Of a stretch of 10,086 nucleotides of DNA, positions 7,090 to 10,086 are shown one piece after another. Position 1 is the first letter of the stretch, and each line of letters starts with the position of its first letter. The notes beneath the pieces were generated by a model. It was not told the DNA's origin and did no database searches. It saw only the letters and a list, made by a program, of their open reading frames with translations. The position numbers and the translations under genes were made by a program. This DNA comes from Pseudomonadota bacterium (GTDB lineage Bacteria > Pseudomonadota > Gammaproteobacteria > Xanthomonadales > Xanthomonadaceae): the NCBI GenBank assembly GCA_023438325.1, contig JAEXRB010000324.1:1-10086 (forward strand), given 5' to 3'.

Positions 7090-7428
7090 ATTGCCATGGA
7101 GCGTTGTCTGGGGTTGGTTGCAGTGATCGCTGAAGGCGACGGTACCGCTTCGAGCGTTGAAGCTCCCCTGATTGCTTCAGTCGCCGCCCACCTCCAACCC
7201 TGCCGTTGTGGCTGCAAGCTGCCCGGCAAGATCAAGATGTCCGACCCCGGCAATCTGGCCGTCTGCGGCATCGACCACGCCCTCGATGCGCAGCGCGGCA
7301 CAATCGAGATCCATGTTTGCTCCATCGAGTTGCCATGTTGCGCCTTCCCCGATGTCCACGCGCTGGGCTTCTGCGGCAAGAGGTATCAGGCAGGCTGCCA
7401 ACAGCAGCACCCACCTCCGCCGTGGCAC
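7000..7428 (-). pseudogene. Broken secreted repeat-rich (beta-helix-like) surface protein
   Basis: Reading from GTG at 7426-7428, a signal peptide is visible (PRRRWVLLLAACLIPLAAEA, likely cleavage after A21). It is followed by short Gly/Asp/Ala-rich repeats (VDIGEGATWQLDGANMDLDC, LRIEGVVDAADGQIAGVGHL) typical of exported beta-helical proteins seen in Xanthomonadales. The frame hits TGA at 7177-7179 right after LEVGGD. Beyond that stop the same frame continues with convincing family sequence: SNQGSFNARSGTVAFSDHC, then LHGNSTFATLVMESSRGK and YHFQSGAAQSVTSAL. The family usually has GDWSN at this point, so the stop replaces Trp. Similarity ends near 7000, where the glycosyltransferase remnant begins on the other strand. 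The start lacks a clear ribosome binding site and has TAG two codons upstream. Family naming rests on pattern recall, not a search. An 83-residue secreted peptide could in principle still be made. Confidence 0.65.
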
Positions 7429-7466
7429 AGGCTATGGTGCCGAAGGCGTGAGCAATTGGCAGTCTC

Positions 7467-7495
7467 TTGGCATTTTCCAACATGCAGGCTATAAT
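7467..7495 (+). promoter_or_regulatory. Strong sigma-70 promoter for rplS
   Basis: TTGGCA (7467-7472) and a perfect TATAAT (7490-7495) are separated by exactly 17 nt. The bases after the -10 box are GCGCG, a GC-rich discriminator of the kind seen at stringently controlled ribosomal promoters. Transcription should begin near 7502, leaving a leader of about 100 nt. This promoter explains how rplS stays expressed although the upstream cluster is interrupted by pseudogenes. Confidence 0.88.
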
Positions 7496-7501
7496 GCGCG
7501 A

Positions 7502-7600
7502 CTGCCCGCAGGGCAACCGGCCGCAATGGCCGCTCTTGCCCGAGCCATCGGGCCATACCACGATCCACAACCCAATCCCGTACATCGGGCCGGTGCCATC
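7502..7600 (+). promoter_or_regulatory. Structured 5' leader of rplS with competing hairpins
   Basis: Several perfect pairings occur. A: TGCCC (7503-7507) with GGGCA (7511-7515). B: GGGCAA (7511-7516) with TTGCCC (7536-7541), enclosing CGGCC (7518-7522) with GGCCG (7528-7532). C: GCCCGA (7538-7543) with TCGGGC (7548-7553). D: CCCG (7577-7580) with CGGG (7586-7589), just before the start codon. A and B exclude each other, as do B and C. The 9-mer CATCGGGCC occurs twice (7546-7554, 7583-7591). L19 autoregulation through this leader is possible but is inference; the window is GC-rich and short pairings arise by chance. Confidence 0.45.
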
Positions 7601-7969
7601 ATGACCAACAAGATCATCCAGGAATTCGAGGCCGAGCAGGCCCAGCGCCAGTTGCCGAACTTCGGCCCGGGCGACACCGTCATCGTCAACGTCAAGGTGA
7701 AGGAAGGCAATCGCGAGCGCGTCCAGGCCTATGAAGGCGTGGTCATCGCCAAGCGCAACCGCGGCTTGAACTCGGCTTTCACCGTGCGCAAGATTTCGCA
7801 CGGCACGGGCGTGGAGCGCGTGTTCCAGACCTTCTCGCCGACGATCGAATCGGTGCAGGTGAAGCGCCATGGCGCGGTGCGCGCCGCCAAGCTGTACTAC
7901 CTGCGCGATCTGGAAGGCAAGGCTGCACGCATCAAGGAAGACTTGACCGCTACGGCCAAGGCCGGCTGA
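7601..7969 (+). CDS. rplS: 50S ribosomal protein L19
   Basis: L19 lies at the 30S-50S interface of the ribosome. The 122-residue product starts MTNKIIQEFEAEQAQ and carries the family blocks PGDTVIVNVKVKEGNRERVQ, YEGVVIAKRNRGLNSAFTVR and ERVFQTFSPTIESVQVKRHG. These are followed by KLYYLRDLEGKAARIKE. It is slightly longer than the E. coli protein, with an Ala/Lys tail. The ATG at 7601 fits the family start, although the ribosome binding site is weak (GGTG). Normally it follows trmD directly; here about 1.3 kb of pseudogene material lies between them, and a strong private promoter drives it. A good terminator follows 40 nt after the stop. Confidence 0.98.
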   Translation: MTNKIIQEFEAEQAQRQLPNFGPGDTVIVNVKVKEGNRERVQAYEGVVIAKRNRGLNSAFTVRKISHGTGVERVFQTFSPTIESVQVKRHGAVRAAKLYYLRDLEGKAARIKEDLTATAKAG

Positions 7970-8009
7970 TCTTCCGACAGCAAGACACGAACCAAAACAC
8001 AGGGTTCAC

Positions 8010-8040
8010 CCGATGGCCGCGAAAGCGGCCATCGGCGTTT
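8010..8040 (+). terminator. Intrinsic terminator after rplS
   Basis: A perfect 11-bp stem, 8010-8020 (CCGATGGCCGC) with 8025-8035 (GCGGCCATCGG), closes on a stable GAAA tetraloop. Only three T residues follow (8038-8040), so the U-tract is short, but the stem is very GC-rich. It separates rplS from the htpG heat-shock promoter that begins seven bases later. Confidence 0.85.
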
Positions 8041-8046
8041 GTGCGA

Positions 8047-8074
8047 CTTGAAAAATGCCATTTCGTGCCCATCT
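8047..8074 (+). promoter_or_regulatory. Sigma-32 (RpoH) heat-shock promoter of htpG
   Basis: CTTGAAA (8047-8053) is a perfect sigma-32 -35 element. GCCCATCT (8067-8074) matches the -10 consensus CCCCATNT at all but the first base, with a 13-nt spacer. This is the expected control for the Hsp90 gene. The start point would lie near 8081, about 29 nt before the htpG ATG. Confidence 0.85.
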
Positions 8075-8097
8075 GCCGGGCATCCTTCCATTGCTTC

Positions 8098-8101
8098 AGG
8101 A
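8098..8101 (+). promoter_or_regulatory. Ribosome binding site of htpG
   Basis: AGGA lies 8 nt before the ATG at 8110. It supports this start over the in-frame GTG at 8041, which would place the promoter inside the coding region. Confidence 0.7.
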
Positions 8102-8109
8102 TCAATGTC

Positions 8110-9984
8110 ATGACGGCGCAAACCGAGAGCCATGCGTTCCAGTCCGATGTGCAACAAGTGCTGCGACTGGTCGTTCATTCGCTTTATTCCAACAAGAACA
8201 TCTTTCTGCGCGAGCTGATCTCAAACGCGTCGGACGCGTGCGACAAGCTGCGTTTCGAAGCACTCAAATCGCCGGAGCTGTACGGCGATCAGCCGGAGCT
8301 GCGCATCGATCTTTGCTGGGACAAGGAGGCCCGTACCCTGACGATCTCCGACAGCGGCATCGGCATGTCGCGTCAGGAGCTCATCGACAACCTCGGCACC
8401 ATCGCGCGCTCGGGCACGCGCCAGTTCCTCGATGCTCTGGGCGATGCACAGAAAGCCGATGCACAGTTGATCGGCCAGTTCGGCGTTGGTTTCTATGCTG
8501 CTTTCATCGTTGCAGACAAGGTCGCCGTGACCAGCCGCCGCGCCGGCAGCGACGAGGCCTTCACGTGGGCATCGGCCGGCGATGGCCGCTTCACGCTGGA
8601 GCCTGCGCAAAAAGCCGTGCGTGGCACCACGATCACGCTGCATTTGAAGGAAGGTGAAGACGAGTTCCTCGATGGCTGGAACTTGCGTTCCCTGGTGCGG
8701 ACTTACTCCGACCACATCGGCTTTCCCATCCGCATGCCGGTGGAGAAAGACGACAAGCCCGGCGATGAATGGGAAACCGTCAATCAGGCGGCGGCGTTGT
8801 GGACGCGGCAGAAGGCCGAGGTCAGCGACGAGGAGTACCAGGCCTTCTACAAACATGTCAGCCATGATTTCAACGATGCACTGACATGGAGCCACAACCG
8901 CGTCGAAGGCAATCAGAACTTCACCTCGCTGCTGTACGTTCCCGCCAAGGCACCGTTCGATTTCGGCATGGAGCGCGATACCCGTCGCGGCCTGAAGCTG
9001 TACATCAAGCGCGTCTTCATCATGGACGCCGCCGAGCAGATGCTGCCCAACTACCTGCGCTTCGTGCGTGGCGTGGTCGACTCGGACGATCTGCCGCTCA
9101 ACGTCAGCCGCGAAATCCTCCAGAACAGCCGTCAGGTTGAAAAGCTCAAGAGCGCGCTCACGCGCCGTGTGCTGGATCTTCTGGAAAAGATGGCACGCGA
9201 GGATGCGGACAAATATGCCGGTTTCTGGCGTGAATTCGGCAGCGTGCTCAAGGAAGGTCTGGCGGAGGATCCGGCCAATACCGCACGCATCGCCAAGCTG
9301 CTGCGTTTCGCCTCCACCCTGGCTGGCGAGCGCGAGGTGCTGGTGTCGCTGGACGACTACCTTGGCCGCATGAAGCCGGGCCAGGAAACGATCAATTACC
9401 TCACCGCCGATGGCTGGAATGCCGCCCGCAACAGCCCGCAACTGGAAGCCCTGAAGGCGCGCGGCGTGGAAGTGTTGCTGCTGCACGAGCGCATCGACGA
9501 GTGGATGATCGGCTACCTTTCCGAGTACGAAGGCAAGAAGCTGCGCAACATCGCCAAGGGCGAAATGGGCGCCGCCGAACTGGGTGAGAGCGCCGAGGAA
9601 AAGGCACAGCAGGAAGTGGTTGCGAAGGCGGCCGAAGGCCTGGTCGAAAAACTCAAGGAAGCGCTCGGCGAGCGCGTATCGGATGTTCGCGTGTCCCAGC
9701 GCCTCACCGATTCACCTTCGTGCCTGGTGCTGTCCGAGTACGACATGACCTTGCACATGCAGCGCCTCCTGAAGGCGGCAGGTCACGATGTTCCAGCCGG
9801 CAAGCCGACGTTGGAGATCAATCCGGCGCATCCGCTGCTGCAACGCCTCGATGCGGAAACCGACGATGCGCGTCGCGAGGACTTCGCCGTGCTGCTGTTC
9901 GAGCAGGCGCAACTGGCCGAAGGTGCGCAGCTGGATGACCCCGCCGCATTCGTGCGGCGCATGAACGCGCTGCTGCTCGGGTGA
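8110..9984 (+). CDS. htpG: Molecular chaperone HtpG (bacterial Hsp90)
   Basis: HtpG is the dimeric, ATP-driven Hsp90 chaperone of the cytoplasm, working downstream of DnaK on client proteins. From the ATG at 8110 the product has 624 residues, the same as E. coli HtpG. The N-terminal GHKL ATPase has E35 and N39 in ELISNASDACDKLRFEAL, D81 in DSGIGM, SGTRQFL and the lid/glycine block GQFGVGFYAAF (122-132), then GTTITLHLKEGEDEFL. The middle domain contains RGVVDSDDLPLNVSREILQ (from R320). The C-terminal dimerisation domain ends with MTLHMQRLLKAAGHDVP and PTLEINPAHPLLQRL. I rejected the longer form from GTG 8041, since it would put the sigma-32 promoter and the ribosome binding site inside the gene. 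It stands as a single heat-shock unit between the rplS terminator and an NRDE-family gene. Confidence 0.98.
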   Translation: MTAQTESHAFQSDVQQVLRLVVHSLYSNKNIFLRELISNASDACDKLRFEALKSPELYGDQPELRIDLCWDKEARTLTISDSGIGMSRQELIDNLGTIARSGTRQFLDALGDAQKADAQLIGQFGVGFYAAFIVADKVAVTSRRAGSDEAFTWASAGDGRFTLEPAQKAVRGTTITLHLKEGEDEFLDGWNLRSLVRTYSDHIGFPIRMPVEKDDKPGDEWETVNQAAALWTRQKAEVSDEEYQAFYKHVSHDFNDALTWSHNRVEGNQNFTSLLYVPAKAPFDFGMERDTRRGLKLYIKRVFIMDAAEQMLPNYLRFVRGVVDSDDLPLNVSREILQNSRQVEKLKSALTRRVLDLLEKMAREDADKYAGFWREFGSVLKEGLAEDPANTARIAKLLRFASTLAGEREVLVSLDDYLGRMKPGQETINYLTADGWNAARNSPQLEALKARGVEVLLLHERIDEWMIGYLSEYEGKKLRNIAKGEMGAAELGESAEEKAQQEVVAKAAEGLVEKLKEALGERVSDVRVSQRLTDSPSCLVLSEYDMTLHMQRLLKAAGHDVPAGKPTLEINPAHPLLQRLDAETDDARREDFAVLLFEQAQLAEGAQLDDPAAFVRRMNALLLG

Positions 9985-9996
9985 GTCGCGTCATGC

Positions 9997-10029
9997 CGGC
10001 GGGATATCGCGCGTTGCCGATTCCCGCCG
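9997..10029 (+). other. Stem-loop after htpG
   Basis: CGGCGGGA (9997-10004) pairs perfectly with TCCCGCCG (10022-10029) around a 17-nt loop, starting 12 nt past the htpG stop. No T-run follows. It could weaken read-through into the next gene or stabilise the htpG mRNA end. Confidence 0.35.
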
Positions 10030-10051
10030 CTGCCCGTGCCGAGTGCGAGTC

Positions 10052-10086
10052 GTGTGCCTGATCCTCGTCGGCATCCAGGCGCGCCC
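10052..10086 (+). CDS. Start of an NRDE-family (TANGO2-like) protein, 3' end outside window
   Basis: GTG at 10052-10054 opens a frame reading MCLILVGIQARP up to the window edge. The N-terminal Met-Cys-Leu-Ile pattern is characteristic of the NRDE/TANGO2 family, where Cys2 is conserved; the diagnostic NRDE motif lies about a dozen residues further on, outside the window. GAGTGCGAG upstream may serve as the ribosome binding site. Members are small cytoplasmic proteins of unclear function (heme handling has been proposed for animal relatives). Only 11-12 codons are visible, so this is a tentative call. Confidence 0.55.
   Translation, partial: MCLILVGIQAR

Noticed and set aside
6278..7428. Mobile element as the cause of the trmD-rplS interruption
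   Set aside because: No transposase fragment, terminal inverted repeats or target-site duplication could be seen; the remnants are ordinary genes.
7090..7494. Small + strand frames in the gap before the rplS promoter
   Set aside because: They run antisense to the - strand surface-protein remnant, lack ribosome binding sites and resemble no known family.
8066..8082. TGCCC/GGGCA hairpin near the htpG start point as an RNA thermometer
   Set aside because: It overlaps the -10 box, so most of its 5' arm would not be transcribed; the stem is only 5 bp.
8041..8109. N-terminal extension of HtpG from GTG 8041
   Set aside because: The stretch contains the sigma-32 promoter and AGGA ribosome binding site; family length and N terminus fit ATG 8110.
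8221..9486. Long open frame on the - strand opposite htpG (about 421 codons)
   Set aside because: Shadow of htpG; no recognisable motif and no ribosome binding site.

Overview
This window looks like the chromosome of a GC-rich gammaproteobacterium. The gene set and order best fit Xanthomonadales (Lysobacterales), perhaps Rhodanobacteraceae, but no rRNA is present to confirm that. Most of the window is conserved housekeeping DNA. It is built around the ancient ffh - rpsP - rimM - trmD - rplS cluster, with the usual ypjD-type gene divergent from ffh. I saw no tRNA, rRNA, CRISPR array or insertion sequence, and no clear new defence or mobile system.

Layout. The 3' end of radA (2-520, +) converges on a PilZ-domain gene (563-955, -). 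A hairpin lies between them. The PilZ gene follows, on the same strand, a CcsA/YpjD-type membrane protein gene (832-1752, -) whose 3' end overlaps it out of frame. Divergent from ypjD is ffh (1856-3229, +). A membrane diguanylate cyclase gene (3244-4599) is inserted 14 nt after ffh. Next come a promoter and then rpsP (4708-4974), rimM (4994-5500) and trmD (5523-6281), closely spaced.

Between trmD and rplS lies a decayed segment. It holds a glycosyltransferase pseudogene on + (from 6278) and a signal-peptide-bearing, repeat-rich surface protein pseudogene on - (from 7428). The two remnants meet tail to tail near 7000-7011. Both carry a TGA where their families have Trp, the glycosyltransferase also has a frameshift, and both have lost their 3' ends. 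rplS (7601-7969) is therefore cut off from the operon. It has its own near-consensus promoter (TTGGCA-17-TATAAT) and a leader of about 100 nt with competing hairpins, and it ends at a strong terminator. Directly after that terminator is a heat-shock (sigma-32 type) promoter driving htpG (8110-9984). The window closes on the first codons of an NRDE-family gene (10052-).

How the genes work together. Ffh delivers nascent membrane proteins. RimM and TrmD mature the ribosome and tRNA, and S16 and L19 are ribosomal proteins, so this block is a translation and export unit. HtpG is the Hsp90 chaperone. Two cyclic-di-GMP genes, a diguanylate cyclase that makes the signal and a PilZ protein that should bind it, lie within about 3.7 kb of each other next to this block. 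The most interesting points are the pseudogene fusion, the out-of-frame ypjD/pilZ overlap, the GGDEF insertion in the ffh-rpsP cluster, the rplS leader and the sigma-32 promoter that fixes the htpG start.
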